NCBI RefSeq assembly: GCF_015762685.1
Contig: NZ_PEHF01000091.1
Location: 1 to 45,785 of the forward strand
Origin: Candidatus Symbiopectobacterium sp. 'North America'
Lineage (GTDB): Bacteria > Pseudomonadota > Gammaproteobacteria > Enterobacterales > Enterobacteriaceae
Reading direction: 5' to 3'
Length of the DNA stretch: 45,785 bases
The translations under genes and the position numbers were made by a program. Of this stretch, positions 21,419-34,676 are shown piece by piece (position 1 is the first letter of the stretch; each line of letters opens with the position of its first letter). A model generated the notes under the pieces. It ran no database searches. It was not told where the DNA came from and was given only the letters and a program-made list of their open reading frames with translations.

Positions 21419-22960
21419 ATGCAACTGAATTCTACCGAAATCAGCGAACTGATCAAGCAGCGCATTGCTCAGTTCAATGTGGTGAGCGAAGCTCACAATG
21501 AAGGTACTATTGTTTCCGTCAGTGACGGGATCATTCGCGTACACGGCATGGCCGATGTGATGCAGGGGGAGATGATCTCCCTGCCCGGCAACCGTTACGC
21601 TATCGCCCTGAACCTGGAGCGCGACTCTGTTGGTGCGGTGGTGATGGGTCCGTACTCTAACCTCGCCGAAGGCATGAAGGTCAAGTGTACCGGCCGTATT
21701 CTGGAAGTGCCGGTTGGCCGTGGCCTGCTGGGCCGCGTGGTGAACACCCTGGGTGCACCTATCGACGGCAAAGGCCCGGTTGAGAACGACGGGTTCTCTC
21801 CGGTAGAAGCGATCGCACCGGGCGTTATCGAACGTCAATCTGTTGATCAGCCGGTACAGACGGGCTACAAGTCCGTTGACGCCATGATCCCGATTGGTCG
21901 TGGTCAGCGTGAATTGATCATCGGCGACCGTCAGACGGGTAAAACCGCACTGGCTATCGACGCCATCATCAATCAGCGTGATTCCGGCATCAAGTGCGTG
22001 TACGTTGCCATCGGCCAGAAAGCTTCCACTATCTCCAACGTGGTGCGTAAACTGGAAGAGCACGGCGCATTGGCCAACACCATTGTTGTGGTCGCAACGG
22101 CGTCTGAATCTGCCGCACTGCAATATCTGGCTCCGTATGCCGGTTGTGCGATGGGTGAATACTTCCGTGACCGCGGTGAAAATGCACTGATCATTTACGA
22201 TGACTTGTCCAAACAGGCCGTCGCTTATCGTCAGATTTCCCTGCTGCTCCGTCGTCCGCCAGGTCGTGAAGCTTACCCTGGTGACGTTTTCTACCTCCAC
22301 TCCCGTTTGTTGGAGCGCGCGGCACGCGTTAACGCCGATTACATAGAAGCGTTTACCAAGGGTGAAGTTAAAGGGAAAACCGGTTCATTGACGGCGCTGC
22401 CGATCATCGAAACTCAGGCAGGTGACGTTTCCGCGTTCGTTCCGACCAACGTAATCTCGATTACCGATGGTCAGATCTTCCTGGAATCGAACCTGTTCAA
22501 CGCCGGTATCCGTCCTGCAGTTAACCCAGGGATTTCCGTATCCCGCGTGGGTGGTGCAGCGCAGACCAAGATCATGAAGAAACTGTCCGGTGGTATTCGT
22601 ACCGCTCTGGCGCAGTATCGTGAATTGGCGGCGTTCTCCCAGTTCGCTTCGGATTTGGATGATGTAACGCGTAAGCAGCTGAATCATGGTCAGAAAGTAA
22701 CTGAACTGCTGAAGCAGAAACAGTATGCGCCGATGTCGGTTGCGCAGCAGTCTCTGGTGCTGTTCGCCGCTGAACGTGGCTATCTGGCTGATGTTGAACT
22801 GGCGAAAGTAGACAGCTTCGAAGCGGCGCTGTTGGCGTATGCCGACCGCGAACACGGCGATCTTCTGCAACAAATCGACCAGACTGGTGTTTATAACGAT
22901 GAGATCGAGGGTAAGTTCAAAACTATCCTTGATACCTTCAAGGCAACCCAGTCCTGGTAA
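21419..22960 (+). CDS. atpA: ATP synthase F1 subunit alpha (AtpA)
   Basis: The regulatory nucleotide-binding subunit of F1. Walker A ([11 protein letters not shown], residues about 169-179) and Walker B ([17 protein letters not shown]) are present, as are the arginine finger region ([14 protein letters not shown]) and the N-terminal [16 protein letters not shown] helix that contacts delta. At 513 residues it is full length, and it has no visible lesion. It starts 12 bp after atpH with a GGGGACTGGAGC ribosome-binding region. Confidence 0.98.
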   Translation: MQLNSTEISELIKQRIAQFNVVSEAHNEGTIVSVSDGIIRVHGMADVMQGEMISLPGNRYAIALNLERDSVGAVVMGPYSNLAEGMKVKCTGRILEVPVGRGLLGRVVNTLGAPIDGKGPVENDGFSPVEAIAPGVIERQSVDQPVQTGYKSVDAMIPIGRGQRELIIGDRQTGKTALAIDAIINQRDSGIKCVYVAIGQKASTISNVVRKLEEHGALANTIVVVATASESAALQYLAPYAGCAMGEYFRDRGENALIIYDDLSKQAVAYRQISLLLRRPPGREAYPGDVFYLHSRLLERAARVNADYIEAFTKGEVKGKTGSLTALPIIETQAGDVSAFVPTNVISITDGQIFLESNLFNAGIRPAVNPGISVSRVGGAAQTKIMKKLSGGIRTALAQYRELAAFSQFASDLDDVTRKQLNHGQKVTELLKQKQYAPMSVAQQSLVLFAAERGYLADVELAKVDSFEAALLAYADREHGDLLQQIDQTGVYNDEIEGKFKTILDTFKATQSW

Positions 22961-23012
22961 CGCCCGTAGGCCTGCCTGATGGCAGGCCTACGGGCATTGA
23001 GGAGATGCAAAG

Positions 23013-25306
<2,294 letters not shown>

Positions 25307-25325
25307 CGTCTGTTAGGAGGTTGAT

Positions 25326-25745
25326 ATGGCTATGACTTACCATCTGGATGTCGTTAGCGCAGAACAGGAAATGTTCTCCGGCCTGGTGCAAAAGATCCAG
25401 GTGACGGGGAGTGAGGGCGAACTGGGTATCTACCCTGGCCACGCCCCGCTGCTCACTGCCATTAAACCTGGTATGGTGCGTATCGTTAAGCAACACGGCG
25501 AAGAAAAGTATATCTATCTATCAGGCGGCGTTCTTGAGGTGCAACCGAACTCCGTGACCGTGCTGTCCGATACCGCCATCCGTGGGCAGGACCTTGATGA
25601 AGCGCGCGCGCTGGAATCCAAGCGTAAAGCGGAAGATCACATTCGCAATTCGCATGGAGATGTGGATTTCGCACAGGCTTCCGCAGAATTGTCGAAAGCG
25701 ATTGCGAAGCTGCGTGTTATTGAGCTGACGAAAAAAGTGATGTAA
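25326..25745 (+). CDS. atpC: ATP synthase F1 subunit epsilon (AtpC)
   Basis: The inhibitory rotor subunit at the foot of F1. An N-terminal beta-sandwich (residues 1-86, with [22 protein letters not shown]) is followed by a two-helix C-terminal domain ([17 protein letters not shown] and [16 protein letters not shown]). The 139 residues equal E. coli. It is the last gene of the operon and is followed by a strong terminator. Confidence 0.97.
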   Translation: MAMTYHLDVVSAEQEMFSGLVQKIQVTGSEGELGIYPGHAPLLTAIKPGMVRIVKQHGEEKYIYLSGGVLEVQPNSVTVLSDTAIRGQDLDEARALESKRKAEDHIRNSHGDVDFAQASAELSKAIAKLRVIELTKKVM

Positions 25746-25756
25746 CTTGCTCAGTT

Positions 25757-25788
25757 AAAAAGGCCGATCGATAGATCGGCCTTTTTTT
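25757..25788 (+). terminator. Rho-independent terminator of the atp operon
   Basis: A perfect 13-bp stem (AAAAAGGCCGATC with GATCGGCCTTTTT) closes a 4-nt loop and runs into a T tract, 12 bp after the atpC stop. Confidence 0.95.
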
Positions 25789-25793
25789 ATAGA

Positions 25794-25820
25794 CAAAAAA
25801 CGGCGGGGTTATCCCCGCCG
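25794..25820 (-). terminator. Rho-independent terminator of pelX
   Basis: On the minus strand CGGCGGGG and CCCCGCCG pair around a 4-nt loop and are followed by six T. It lies 25 bp after the pelX stop and faces the atp terminator. Confidence 0.9.
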
Positions 25821-25844
25821 CTTATCCGGACTTTTTTCAGTCAA

Positions 25845-28043
25845 TCATTTCTTCTTGAGGAAATCACCCAGTACCAGGTTGCCTTTCGCATCGCGTGCGA
25901 AGGTTTCCGGCACTTTGACGGAGACAAAGTTCTTCACGGTGATCTCTTTTCCCTGAGCGTTAACAGAGCGACCGTCTTTGATAAAGAAGTTGCTGTTGTC
26001 CACGTTACCCACCACGGCGTCGTCGTACTTGCCTTCTTGAGTTTTCAGGGACACGTTATTTTTAAACACGCCTTGTTTTTCCGGGCCAGAGTAAGGACTT
26101 GGACGGAAAATAAAGTTGAAGCGTTGGTTATCCAGCGCCGTGTTGTTTTCTACCACCAGCGCGCCGGGGTTGACGTTATCAGTAAAACCATCCAGTTGGT
26201 TGCCAACAGCGATGCTGTTTTTCACTTTGTGCGCAACTGGCTGACCTTCGCCGCCCATTTTGAAACCGTTGCTGGTGTTGTTAATGGCAATTGAATTCTC
26301 GATCACCACAACGCCGTTAGCGCCGTCTTCAATCTTGTTGAATAGGTCAAAACCATCGTCGATGTTGTTGTGAGAGAACGCACCGCGAATCACGTTGCCT
26401 TCACCCACGCGCATTTTCACCGCAAAACCGTCGGCGTTGATTTTGCCTGGATCCTGGTTGCTGTGTGATTCCGAGTTCAGAATCAGGTTGTGGCTTGCCC
26501 ACAGCGGACGGCCTACGTCACCGGAAGAAGAAACCTGAATCCCTGTGTCGTCACAGTGGTGCGCCAGTACTTGTTCGATGGTGTTGTAGCTGCCTTCGAT
26601 ACGGAACGGCTTCTCAGTGATTTCGACGCCTTTCACATGCCAATGGCTGGCATTCAGTTGCAGGCCGTGAATCACTGCTTTTTTGTCCTGAGCGAACAGT
26701 TTTTTCGGTGCTTTCTGGCTACCGCTGGCGCTGACGGGAATGGAAGAAGCACTGTAATCGCCGTCTGCTAGCCATAAGGTTGCTCCTGCTGGCAATACGT
26801 TAATAGCGGTTGCGAAATCTAACGGGGCAGTTTTGCTGCTATCGTTGCTTGCCTGACCTTGCGCAGAAACATAGACATTTTTGGCATCGGCCAGTTTGAC
26901 TTTCTTTACGCTGAACGTTGCTTCTTTCGCTGTTTTATCATCGCCTTCTGTTGGCAGATAAACGATTTTGAAGTCACTGCCTGCGCTCAGCTTGGCAGGA
27001 ACGCTGAGCGTCTCACCGGCTTTAAAGGTATGTGCTGCGCCCAGCGCTTTATCGCCCTGAGTGATGGTGACGGTACCAGCATAGTTGGCACGTAGTTGCA
27101 CGTCATAGTTATCGCTCGTGCTCTTGGTCGAGGACATCACCTGCAATACCGGGGCAAATGCGGAAAATTTGAATTCCGGAGACGCTTTGGTTTGTGCCGG
27201 AGACGTAGTCAACTGCGCATCACTGACAGTGATTTTGGCGTTACGTGATGCGAAGAAGCCCACATAGTAATGATCTTTATCCAGTTTGGTGACGAGGTCC
27301 GCCCCTTTCACGTCTTTGCTTACCCAGTTGTCGCTGTCTTTGGGCGCATAGGATGTCACAAAACCGTCATTGGTACGTTCCACCTTCATACGGAAAGAAG
27401 GGGTCTGTTCCAGGTTAATTTTTTCCTGAATATTGGTCTTGATGATCTTGGCACCCGCGTTAACCCACGGTTGCAGCACGCCGTTACGCACTATGGCTTG
27501 CAACCGGACTTCCGTATGGGATTTCTTATCCTGCGTCATGATGGCATTCATCACCATATTGTAGGCAGCAGGGAACTCCTCATAGCCTTCCTTCAACGGA
27601 TTTTGACGCGGTGCCCCAATAATGTCGCGCACCAGAATCCCAGCCCCTTCCTGTGCGGCCGGTTTAGCGCCATTTTCGGGGCCAAACTGATCGACGGTCA
27701 CGGTGGCTTGCAAGGTAAAGTTCACATTGGCAGGCAGCGTAGTGTAGAAGAAGGTTAGTCCATCGTGCGTGTTGGCGATTTTACCGCCGCGGCTCTCGAT
27801 AGTGATCGGCTCTGAGAGGTCGGCCTTATCGTCAACCGTCAGTTTTTTGCCGTTGATGGTGACATCGTTAACGCCAACTTTTTCCGGCAGAACGTTGGAG
27901 GAGAAGTTAACGTCGATCGATTGGCCGAAGGCGATGCTGTGGCATACCGGAGCGGGTTGTTCAGTTGCGTGTGCAGTCATGCTAAGGAACAGAAAGGACG
28001 GCGCCAGGGCTACCGTGGCAAGCTGTAAAGCACTGAGTTCCAT
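25845..28043 (-). CDS. pelX: Exopolygalacturonate lyase PelX-like (family PL9)
   Basis: A PL9 pectate lyase of 732 residues, resembling Dickeya PelX, a periplasmic exo-lyase that releases unsaturated digalacturonate from polygalacturonate ends. A signal peptide (about residues 1-26, ending MTAHA) is followed by a large N-terminal beta-rich region and then a right-handed parallel beta-helix (about 390-732). The helix contains HHCDDTGIQ (about 495-503), with the expected calcium-binding aspartates, and NADGFAVKM, whose lysine (about 543) is the candidate Bronsted base. Further repeated N-x-GF segments such as DDGFDLF and NTSNGFKM follow. The frame is intact, in contrast to the PL2 lyase. It has its own terminator and a strong KdgR box. 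Confidence 0.9.
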   Translation of the reverse strand: MELSALQLATVALAPSFLFLSMTAHATEQPAPVCHSIAFGQSIDVNFSSNVLPEKVGVNDVTINGKKLTVDDKADLSEPITIESRGGKIANTHDGLTFFYTTLPANVNFTLQATVTVDQFGPENGAKPAAQEGAGILVRDIIGAPRQNPLKEGYEEFPAAYNMVMNAIMTQDKKSHTEVRLQAIVRNGVLQPWVNAGAKIIKTNIQEKINLEQTPSFRMKVERTNDGFVTSYAPKDSDNWVSKDVKGADLVTKLDKDHYYVGFFASRNAKITVSDAQLTTSPAQTKASPEFKFSAFAPVLQVMSSTKSTSDNYDVQLRANYAGTVTITQGDKALGAAHTFKAGETLSVPAKLSAGSDFKIVYLPTEGDDKTAKEATFSVKKVKLADAKNVYVSAQGQASNDSSKTAPLDFATAINVLPAGATLWLADGDYSASSIPVSASGSQKAPKKLFAQDKKAVIHGLQLNASHWHVKGVEITEKPFRIEGSYNTIEQVLAHHCDDTGIQVSSSGDVGRPLWASHNLILNSESHSNQDPGKINADGFAVKMRVGEGNVIRGAFSHNNIDDGFDLFNKIEDGANGVVVIENSIAINNTSNGFKMGGEGQPVAHKVKNSIAVGNQLDGFTDNVNPGALVVENNTALDNQRFNFIFRPSPYSGPEKQGVFKNNVSLKTQEGKYDDAVVGNVDNSNFFIKDGRSVNAQGKEITVKNFVSVKVPETFARDAKGNLVLGDFLKKK

Positions 28044-28385
28044 TGTATCCCCTTGGGTATTGTTTATTGAGTTGTGGGGCTATGATGACATAAATGAAAC
28101 GATGTTTCTTTTATGTTTGTCACAAATGGAAACATATAAAACAAAAGTCTTTTTTTCATGAAATAGGAATTCACTATCCGCCGTCGCGTTTTAGCCATTT
28201 TTCGGAAAAGATGAATTAAAAAAACCACCAGTGAGGTTTAGATTTGGGTACACTTTCTTTTTCCTCGCCACGCGCGGCATTGTGGTATTTTTCGTTGAAA
28301 AATATGTAGTAATCCGCAGCGATAACGGGTTTACTTTCATCCAATTGAATCCGTGGGTTATCAATTCGTTTCATCAGGGTGGTGC
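28044..28385. other. Divergent intergenic region between pelX and glmU
   Basis: The left part holds the pelX promoter and the KdgR operator. The right part (about 28150-28385) should hold the glmU promoter. It is AT-rich with poly-A and poly-T stretches, and I see no clear NagC-type site, RNA gene or open frame. Confidence 0.5.
28093..28111 (-). promoter_or_regulatory. KdgR operator upstream of pelX
   Basis: AATGAAACGATGTTTCTTT matches the KdgR consensus AATGAAACANTGTTTCATT at all but one or two positions and lies about 50 bp upstream of the pelX start. KdgR represses pectinolysis genes until the intermediate KDG accumulates. An adjacent TTTTATGTTTGTCACA resembles half of a CRP site. CRP activates many pel genes, but that site is weak. 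Confidence 0.8.
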
Positions 28386-29759
28386 ATGTCTAACAGTGTC
28401 ATAAGCGTGGTTATCCTTGCCGCTGGCAAAGGAACACGTATGTATTCCGATCTTCCAAAAGTACTTCATCCGCTCGCTGGCAAGCCGATTGTTCAGCATG
28501 TGATTGATGCGGCTATGGAAACGGGTGCCAAACAGGTGCATTTGGTCTACGGACACGGTGGCGATTTACTGAAAGACAGGTTAACCAACCCGGATTTGAA
28601 TTGGGTTCTGCAAGCGGAGCAACTCGGCACCGGGCACGCCATGCAGCAGGCGGCGCCGTTTTTTGCTGATGATGAAGATATTCTGATGCTGTACGGTGAT
28701 GTTCCTTTGATATCACCCGCCACGCTGGCGCGCTTGCTGGCGGATAAGCCACAGGGCGGCATTGCGCTTCTGACGGTGAAACTGGACGACCCCACCGGTT
28801 ATGGCCGCATTGTGCGCGATGAGAACGGGTCTGTGGTCGGGATTGTCGAGCACAAGGACGCGACGGAACAGCAGCGTCAGATTAACGAAATCAACACCGG
28901 CATTCTGGCAGCAAACGGTCAGGATCTGAAACGCTGGCTGAGCCAGTTAAACAATAACAACGCGCAAGGCGAGTATTACATCACCGACATTATCGCTATG
29001 GCCGCTTCAGAAGGCCGCCGTGTTGAAGCTGTACATCCTGATAATCTGAGCGAAGTGGAAGGGGTTAATAACCGCCTGCAACTGGCGACGCTGGAGCGTG
29101 TCTATCAGCGGGAACAGGCCAATAAACTGCTGCTGGCGGGCGTCATGTTTTTCGATCCCTCTCGTTTTGATCTGCGTGGGACATTGACGCACGGACGTGA
29201 TGTGAGTATTGATGCTAATGTGATCATTGAAGGCCAGGTCTCATTAGGGAATCGGGTTGAGATTGGTGCAGGCTGTATCATCAAAGACAGCGTGATCGGT
29301 GATGATTGTGTCCTCAGCCCGTACACCGTGTTAGAAAATGCGGTTCTGGACGCTGAGTGTACGGTAGGGCCCTTTGCGCGCCTGCGACCGGGGGCCGAGC
29401 TGGCACAGGGTGCACACGTTGGCAATTTTGTTGAGTTGAAAAAGGCGCGCTTGGGTAAAGGTTCCAAAGCAGGCCATTTGACCTATCTTGGCGATGCGGA
29501 AATTGGTGATGATGTGAATATTGGTGCAGGCACCATCACCTGTAACTATGACGGTGCCAACAAGCACAAAACCGTGATTGGAGATCGGGTGTTTGTCGGT
29601 TCTGACAGTCAACTGGTGGCTCCTGTGACCGTAGCCAGTGGCGTGACCATCGGTGCTGGCACCACGGTAACGCGCGATGTGGAAGAGAATGCGCTGGTGA
29701 TAAGCCGGGTAAAACAGCGTCATATTTCAGGTTGGGCGCGGCCCGTTAAGAAAAAATAA
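28386..29759 (+). CDS. glmU: Bifunctional UDP-GlcNAc pyrophosphorylase/GlcN-1-P acetyltransferase GlmU
   Basis: GlmU acetylates glucosamine 1-phosphate and then uridylates it to give UDP-GlcNAc, the precursor of peptidoglycan and LPS. The N-terminal nucleotidyltransferase has [20 protein letters not shown] (residues about 11-30) and the GDVPL region. The C-terminal left-handed beta-helix of hexapeptide repeats starts around residue 250 and contains the acetyltransferase site ([21 protein letters not shown]). The ATG at 28386 gives 457 residues (E. coli 456). The open frame extends 11 codons upstream without family support. Confidence 0.97.
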   Translation: MSNSVISVVILAAGKGTRMYSDLPKVLHPLAGKPIVQHVIDAAMETGAKQVHLVYGHGGDLLKDRLTNPDLNWVLQAEQLGTGHAMQQAAPFFADDEDILMLYGDVPLISPATLARLLADKPQGGIALLTVKLDDPTGYGRIVRDENGSVVGIVEHKDATEQQRQINEINTGILAANGQDLKRWLSQLNNNNAQGEYYITDIIAMAASEGRRVEAVHPDNLSEVEGVNNRLQLATLERVYQREQANKLLLAGVMFFDPSRFDLRGTLTHGRDVSIDANVIIEGQVSLGNRVEIGAGCIIKDSVIGDDCVLSPYTVLENAVLDAECTVGPFARLRPGAELAQGAHVGNFVELKKARLGKGSKAGHLTYLGDAEIGDDVNIGAGTITCNYDGANKHKTVIGDRVFVGSDSQLVAPVTVASGVTIGAGTTVTRDVEENALVISRVKQRHISGWARPVKKK

Positions 29760-29867
29760 GTGATCTCGCCTCCCATTTCGTGGAGGCAGTTTTGCATAGT
29801 GTTTTAGGCTAAAGCACTCCGCAAAACATAATAATCCCTCACTCTCTACAAGGCTCAGGGACGCCGG

Positions 29868-29918
29868 AAAAACCGGCACGATCAGGTCTAAGACGTCGAA
29901 AGTGACACAATATGTCAC
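29868..29918 (+). promoter_or_regulatory. Structured leader of glmS
   Basis: The 179-nt glmU-glmS gap contains two stem-loops before the glmS start: GCCGG-AAAAA-CCGGC at about 29868-29882, and GTGACA-CAATA-TGTCAC at 29902-29918. In E. coli this leader folds to hide the glmS ribosome-binding site and is opened by the small RNA GlmZ. The second hairpin, 20 bp from the ATG, could serve the same purpose here. GlmZ pairing is inferred from the family and was not traced base by base. Confidence 0.45.
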
Positions 29919-29938
29919 GCGTATAGGAATACACATCC

Positions 29939-31771
29939 ATGTGTGGAATTGTAGGCGCAGTTGCGCAACGCGATATTTCTGAAATTCTGTTAGAAGGGCT
30001 TCGCCGCCTTGAGTACCGTGGTTATGACTCTGCGGGGTTGGCGGTGGTTGACGCAGAGGGGCTCGTTGTCCGAGTACGTCGGTTGGGTAAGGTACAGATG
30101 CTGGCGCAAGCGGTGGAAGAGCATCCGCTGGCGGGCGGTACGGGCATTGCTCATACCCGTTGGGCAACGCACGGTGAGCCGTCAGAAGAGAATGCGCACC
30201 CGCACGTCTCCGGCCCTATTATCATCGTTCACAACGGCATTATTGAAAACCACGAACCGCTGCGTGAAACGCTGATCGGGCGCGGCTATCGCTTTGTTTC
30301 TGAAACCGATACAGAAGTGGTTGCACACCTGGTGCATTGGGAACAGCAACAGACCGGCGGCGCGCTGGTTGACGTGGTCAAACGCGTGATCCCTCAACTG
30401 CGTGGCGCTTACGGCATGGTGGTGATGGACAGCCGCGATCCGAGCGTGCTGGTGGCTGCCCGTTCCGGTAGTCCGCTGGTGATTGGTCGTGGTGTCGGTG
30501 AAAACTTCCTCGCGTCTGACCAACTGGCTCTGCTGCCGATTACCCGCCGCTTTATGTTCCTCGAAGAGGGCGACGTGGCTGAAGTGACGCACCGCACTGT
30601 GCGTATTTTCAACCGCGCGGGCGAACTGGTTGAGCGCGAAGAGATTGAGTCCAAAGTTAACTATGACGCCGGCGACAAGGGCGCTTACCGCCATTACATG
30701 CAGAAAGAGATTTACGAACAGCCGATGGCGATCAAAAACACCCTGGAAGGGCGTTTTAACCACGGTGAAGTGAATCTGTCTGAACTGGGTCCGAAGGCGG
30801 ATGAATTGCTGGCTAAAGTGCAGCATATTCAGATTATTGCCTGCGGCACGTCCTACAACTCAGGCATGGTTTCCCGTTACTGGTTTGAAGCATTGGCGGG
30901 TGTGCCTTGTGATGTGGAAATTTCCTCTGAATTCCGCTACCGCAAACCGGCAGTGCGCGCCAATAGCCTGATGATCACTCTCTCTCAGTCCGGTGAAACG
31001 GCGGATACGCTGGCAGCGCTGCGTTTGTCCAAAGAGCTGGGGTATCTGGGATCGCTGGCCATTTGTAACGTGGCGGGATCTTCGCTGGTCCGTGAATCCT
31101 ATTTGGCGCTGATGACCAAAGCCGGTACGGAAATCGGCGTGGCGTCTACTAAGGCGTTTACCACCCAGTTAACGGTGCTGCTGATGCTGGTGGCGCGTAT
31201 TGGCCGTCTGCGCGGTATGGATGCCCAGATAGAGCACGATATCGTCCACGGCCTGCAAGCGCTACCTGCGCGTATTGAGCAGATGCTGTCGCAGGACAAG
31301 CTGATTGAGTCTCTGGCAGAAGGTTTCTCTGATAAGCACCATGCGCTGTTCCTGGGGCGCGGCGATCAGTACCCTATCGCAATGGAAGGGGCGCTGAAGC
31401 TTAAAGAGATCTCCTACATCCATGCAGAAGCCTACGCGGCGGGTGAGTTGAAGCACGGCCCGCTGGCGCTGATTGATGCGGATATGCCTGTGGTGGTGGT
31501 TGCGCCCAACAATGGGCTGTTGGAAAAACTGAAATCCAACATCGAAGAAGTGCGCGCGCGCGGCGGTGAGCTGTATGTGTTTGCCGACGAAGAAGCGGGC
31601 TTTACCAGCAGCGAAAACATGCGCATCATTCTGCTGCCTCATGTGGAAGAGGTGATTGCCCCAATCTTCTACACCGTGCCGTTGCAGTTGCTCTCCTACC
31701 ACGTAGCTCTGATCAAAGGCACTGACGTTGACCAACCGCGTAACCTAGCGAAATCGGTGACGGTAGAGTAA
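29939..31771 (+). CDS. glmS: Glutamine-fructose-6-phosphate aminotransferase GlmS
   Basis: Makes glucosamine 6-phosphate from fructose 6-phosphate and glutamine, the first step towards UDP-GlcNAc. The N-terminal class II glutamine amidotransferase domain begins MCGIVGAV, with the nucleophilic Cys after Met removal, and contains [17 protein letters not shown]. Two SIS isomerase domains follow ([50 protein letters not shown]). The C-terminus ends [13 protein letters not shown] as in E. coli. The 610 residues are full length. It is co-directional with glmU. Confidence 0.98.
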   Translation: MCGIVGAVAQRDISEILLEGLRRLEYRGYDSAGLAVVDAEGLVVRVRRLGKVQMLAQAVEEHPLAGGTGIAHTRWATHGEPSEENAHPHVSGPIIIVHNGIIENHEPLRETLIGRGYRFVSETDTEVVAHLVHWEQQQTGGALVDVVKRVIPQLRGAYGMVVMDSRDPSVLVAARSGSPLVIGRGVGENFLASDQLALLPITRRFMFLEEGDVAEVTHRTVRIFNRAGELVEREEIESKVNYDAGDKGAYRHYMQKEIYEQPMAIKNTLEGRFNHGEVNLSELGPKADELLAKVQHIQIIACGTSYNSGMVSRYWFEALAGVPCDVEISSEFRYRKPAVRANSLMITLSQSGETADTLAALRLSKELGYLGSLAICNVAGSSLVRESYLALMTKAGTEIGVASTKAFTTQLTVLLMLVARIGRLRGMDAQIEHDIVHGLQALPARIEQMLSQDKLIESLAEGFSDKHHALFLGRGDQYPIAMEGALKLKEISYIHAEAYAAGELKHGPLALIDADMPVVVVAPNNGLLEKLKSNIEEVRARGGELYVFADEEAGFTSSENMRIILLPHVEEVIAPIFYTVPLQLLSYHVALIKGTDVDQPRNLAKSVTVE

Positions 31772-31799
31772 CTGCCGTTATACTGCGCTGCATAACAGG

Positions 31800-31827
31800 A
31801 CCTGCCCTATATGCGCAGGTTTTTTTA
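31800..31827 (+). terminator. Rho-independent terminator of glmS
   Basis: ACCTGC and GCAGGT pair around a 9-nt loop and run into seven T, about 30 bp after the glmS stop. Confidence 0.8.
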
Positions 31828-31839
31828 TGTGATAAGCGT

Positions 31840-32451
31840 TCAACGTCGCGCCAAAGCCAACAACATCCCCAATCCCATCAATACGCCGCCAAAGGTTCTG
31901 TCGATCCAATGACGCACGTCGAGCAGTCGTTCACGGATCGCGCCGGAAGAGAAGAACAGGGCGACCAGACAAAACCATGAGATGTGCGCTACCGAGATAA
32001 AAATACCGTAACCGATTTGCACCGCCAATGGCGTCTGTGGGCTTACTACCTGCATAAACAGGCTGACGATGAATACCGTTGCTTTGGGATTTAACGCATT
32101 GGTGAGAAAGCCGGTCCGTAGCGCTATCCAATCAGAGACGGAGGCGATACCGGTATCGGGCTGGGCGCTGGCGGGTTTGGCTCGAACCATTTTCACTCCA
32201 AGCCAAATGAGGTATGCCGCGCCAATCAGTTTGATCATATTGAACAGCCACAGTGATTGCTGAATGATCAACCCGATGCCTATCAGGGTATAGCTCACAT
32301 GGACCAGAATGCCACCACCGATCCCGACAGCTGTTAAGATTCCCGCACGGCGCGACAGCATCAGGCTATTGCGCGTCACCATGGCAAAATCAGGTCCTGG
32401 GCTAATAACGGCAAACAGTGTTATTGTGAATACAGCGAGATATTCAAACAT
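31840..32451 (-). CDS. LysE/RhtB-family amino-acid exporter
   Basis: A hydrophobic protein of 203 residues with about six membrane helices. It begins MFEYLAVFTITLFAVISPGP, and the ISPGPDFAMVTRNSL motif is typical of the RhtB branch of the LysE superfamily, which exports amino acids such as homoserine, threonine or leucine. The conserved GVKMVR and LTNALNPKATVFI segments are also present. No substrate can be assigned. The gene is divergent from a LysR regulator across 67 bp, a common arrangement in which the regulator controls the exporter. Here that regulator is frameshifted, so expression of the exporter may be altered. Confidence 0.88.
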   Translation of the reverse strand: MFEYLAVFTITLFAVISPGPDFAMVTRNSLMLSRRAGILTAVGIGGGILVHVSYTLIGIGLIIQQSLWLFNMIKLIGAAYLIWLGVKMVRAKPASAQPDTGIASVSDWIALRTGFLTNALNPKATVFIVSLFMQVVSPQTPLAVQIGYGIFISVAHISWFCLVALFFSSGAIRERLLDVRHWIDRTFGGVLMGLGMLLALARR

Positions 32452-32518
32452 ACATAACCTTTTTTAACATCGAATTAGATATCAATATACTATGCAAACG
32501 ATGTAGGGATAACTAACG

Positions 32519-33438
32519 ATGATTTCTGACAGTAATGGTGAGTTAGACTCACCATTAGACGTAAATCAAAACCGCCTTCCTTCACTGATCGCCTTGCGCT
32601 GTTTTGAAGCCGCAGCACGGTTTGAGAACTTCACGCGTGTCGCCGAAGCGTTACATCTTACGCACGGTGCAATTAGTCGTGCGGTGCGTATGCTGGAGGA
32701 TGATTTAGGTGTTGCGCTGTTTGAACGGCGCAGTCGTCGTGTTTTTCTGACGCAAGCAGGCCGCACGCTGGCACAGGCAGTACATGAAGGGCTGACGGCA
32801 ATGCAGCGCGCCACCAGTGAACTGCGCGCCAGCAGTGGCGCTGGGTGGTGTCATGTGAACCCACATTGCTGATGCGTTGGCTGATCCCCCGTTGGCCAGC
32901 GTTTCAGGCAAAACATCCGGATCGGGATATTCATCTGGTTGCTGGCGGAGGCGCATTTTCATTTAACACTGGCATTGATTTGGCTATTCGGCGCGATGAT
33001 TTCCCGTTACCTGACGGTTACCATGCAGAATACCTGTTCAGTGAAAAAGTCGGGCCTGTGTGCCAGCCTGATAACGTGACTGACTGGTTTTCTCCCGCTG
33101 GAAATGGGTTGTCATTGCGAACCGCTGCGCCCCGTTTACACAGCCGTACGCGTTTAAGTGCTTGGCAAACATGGAGTGCGGTCACACAACACCCGCTGTA
33201 TGACAATAGCGGACAAACGTTCGAGCATTTTTATTTCAGCTTACAGGCTGCCGTTGCCGGATTAGGGGTTGCCATTGGGCCGTGGAAATTGGTCAGAGAT
33301 GATATTGCCAGTGGCGTTCTGGCTGCACCGCTGGGATTTGTCGAGGAGGGTTCCTGTTACTGCCTGCTGTCGCCTTCCCCTTTATTATCTGATACTTTTC
33401 AGGCAGATTTATTGGCTTGGTTACGCGCTATGGCCTGA
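32519..33438 (+). pseudogene. LysR-family transcriptional regulator (GcvA-like), frameshifted
   Basis: The N-terminal winged helix-turn-helix is typical of the GcvA/AmpR branch of LysR regulators (LPSLIALRCFEAAARFENFT, LHLTHGAISRAVRMLEDDLG, FERRSRRVFLTQAG). After ELRASSG the frame goes wrong, reading AGWCHVNPHC then a stop. The effector-binding domain continues in the next frame from VVSCEPTLLMRWLIPRWPAF to LLAWLRAMA. A missing C near 32838 (GGCGCTGG for GGCCGCTGG) explains this exactly. The expected product of about 306 residues is therefore cut to 117, leaving only the DNA-binding part. The full C-terminal domain remains open to 33438. Confidence 0.88.
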
Positions 33439-33503
33439 ATCAACGTCGCGCGTGTTCAGGTAAAATGCCGCGTTTAATGCAATTGATCGTGAACATTTTT
33501 TGT

Positions 33504-33554
33504 ATGTCATAAAACTGTCACATTCAATACATTTTACTGTCATGTAATTGTCCT
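33504..33554 (+). promoter_or_regulatory. Two pho boxes upstream of pstS
   Basis: ATGTCATAAAACTGTCAC (33504-33521) is nearly identical to the PhoB consensus CTGTCATAAANCTGTCAC. A second copy, CTGTCATGTAATTGTCCT (33537-33554), lies 15 bp further on, about 80 bp before the pstS start. This predicts phosphate-starvation induction by PhoB, as in E. coli. Confidence 0.92.
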
Positions 33555-33632
33555 ATTTTTCCTCCTGCGAACTACACTCTGATCAATAAAGAATCTGGGT
33601 CGACACCTTTAAAAAATCCCACAGGAGGGATT

Positions 33633-34676
33633 ATGAAACTGATGCGTACCACGATTGCCGGTCTTGTTATGGCAACCTTTTCCCTGACGGCGGTCAACGC
33701 CTCAGCTGCCGTTAACCTTACGGGTGCAGGTGCTACGTTCCCAGCGCCGGTCTACGCAAAGTGGGCAGACTCTTACCAGAAAGAAACGGGTAATAAAGTT
33801 AACTACCAAGGTATTGGTTCTTCTGGCGGCGTTAAGCAGATTCAAGCAAAAACCGTTGATTTCGGTGCATCTGATGCGCCGCTGGCTGATGAGAAACTGG
33901 CTGAAGATGGCCTGTTCCAGTTCCCGCCCGTGATCGGCGGGATCGTTCTGGCCGTTAACGTCCCAGGCATTAAATCTGGCGATCTGACGCTGGATGGCAA
34001 GACGCTAGGCGATATCTACCTGGGTAAAATCAAGAAATGGAATGACCCGGCTATCACTAAACTGAACCCGAATGCCAAGCTGCCGGATCAGGATATTGCT
34101 GTTGTACGTCGTGCTGACGGTTCTGGTACGTCTTTCGTGTTCACCGGCTATTTGGTGAAAGTAAACCCGGAATGGAAAGAAAAAGTGGGTTCCGGTTCTA
34201 CGGTTAACTGGCCTACCGGTCTGGGCGGTAAAGGTAACGACGGTATTGCCGCGTTCGTTCAGCGTCTGCCGGGCTCTATCGGTTACGTTGAATACGCCTA
34301 TGCCAAGCAAAATAACCTGGCATACACCAAGCTGGTTTCTGCCGACGGTAAAGTGGTTCAGCCTACCGGCCAAACGTTTAGCAACGCGGCCAAGGGCATC
34401 GACTGGAGCAAGTCTTTTGCCCAGGACCTGACCAACCAACACGGTGCTGACGCATGGCCCATCACGTCTACCACCTTCATTCTGGTTCACCAGAAACAAG
34501 ACAAACCAGAGCAGGGCGCTGAAGTGCTGAAGTTCTTTGACTGGGCGTTCAAGAAAGGCGGTGAGCAAGCGGTAGCGCTGGATTACGCTACTCTGCCAAA
34601 CGAAGTGGTTGAGCAGATCCGCGCGTCGTGGAAAACCAGTGTAAAAGACAGCAGCGGTAACGCGCTGTTTAAATAA
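33633..34676 (+). CDS. pstS: Phosphate-binding periplasmic protein PstS
   Basis: The phosphate receptor of the Pst importer. A signal peptide (about residues 1-25, ending ASA) precedes the mature start [20 protein letters not shown]. Phosphate-binding loops are recognisable ([29 protein letters not shown]). The 347 residues match the family (E. coli 346). The ATG at 33633 follows a strong CAGGAGGG ribosome-binding site. It is the first gene of the pst-phoU operon. Confidence 0.97.
   Translation: MKLMRTTIAGLVMATFSLTAVNASAAVNLTGAGATFPAPVYAKWADSYQKETGNKVNYQGIGSSGGVKQIQAKTVDFGASDAPLADEKLAEDGLFQFPPVIGGIVLAVNVPGIKSGDLTLDGKTLGDIYLGKIKKWNDPAITKLNPNAKLPDQDIAVVRRADGSGTSFVFTGYLVKVNPEWKEKVGSGSTVNWPTGLGGKGNDGIAAFVQRLPGSIGYVEYAYAKQNNLAYTKLVSADGKVVQPTGQTFSNAAKGIDWSKSFAQDLTNQHGADAWPITSTTFILVHQKQDKPEQGAEVLKFFDWAFKKGGEQAVALDYATLPNEVVEQIRASWKTSVKDSSGNALFK

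Noticed and set aside
21383..22300. A long open frame (305 codons) on the minus strand opposite atpA
   Set aside because: It is a composition shadow of the strongly biased atpA codons and has no recognisable domain. The same applies to the other antisense frames over atpD, glmS, mnmG and pstC.
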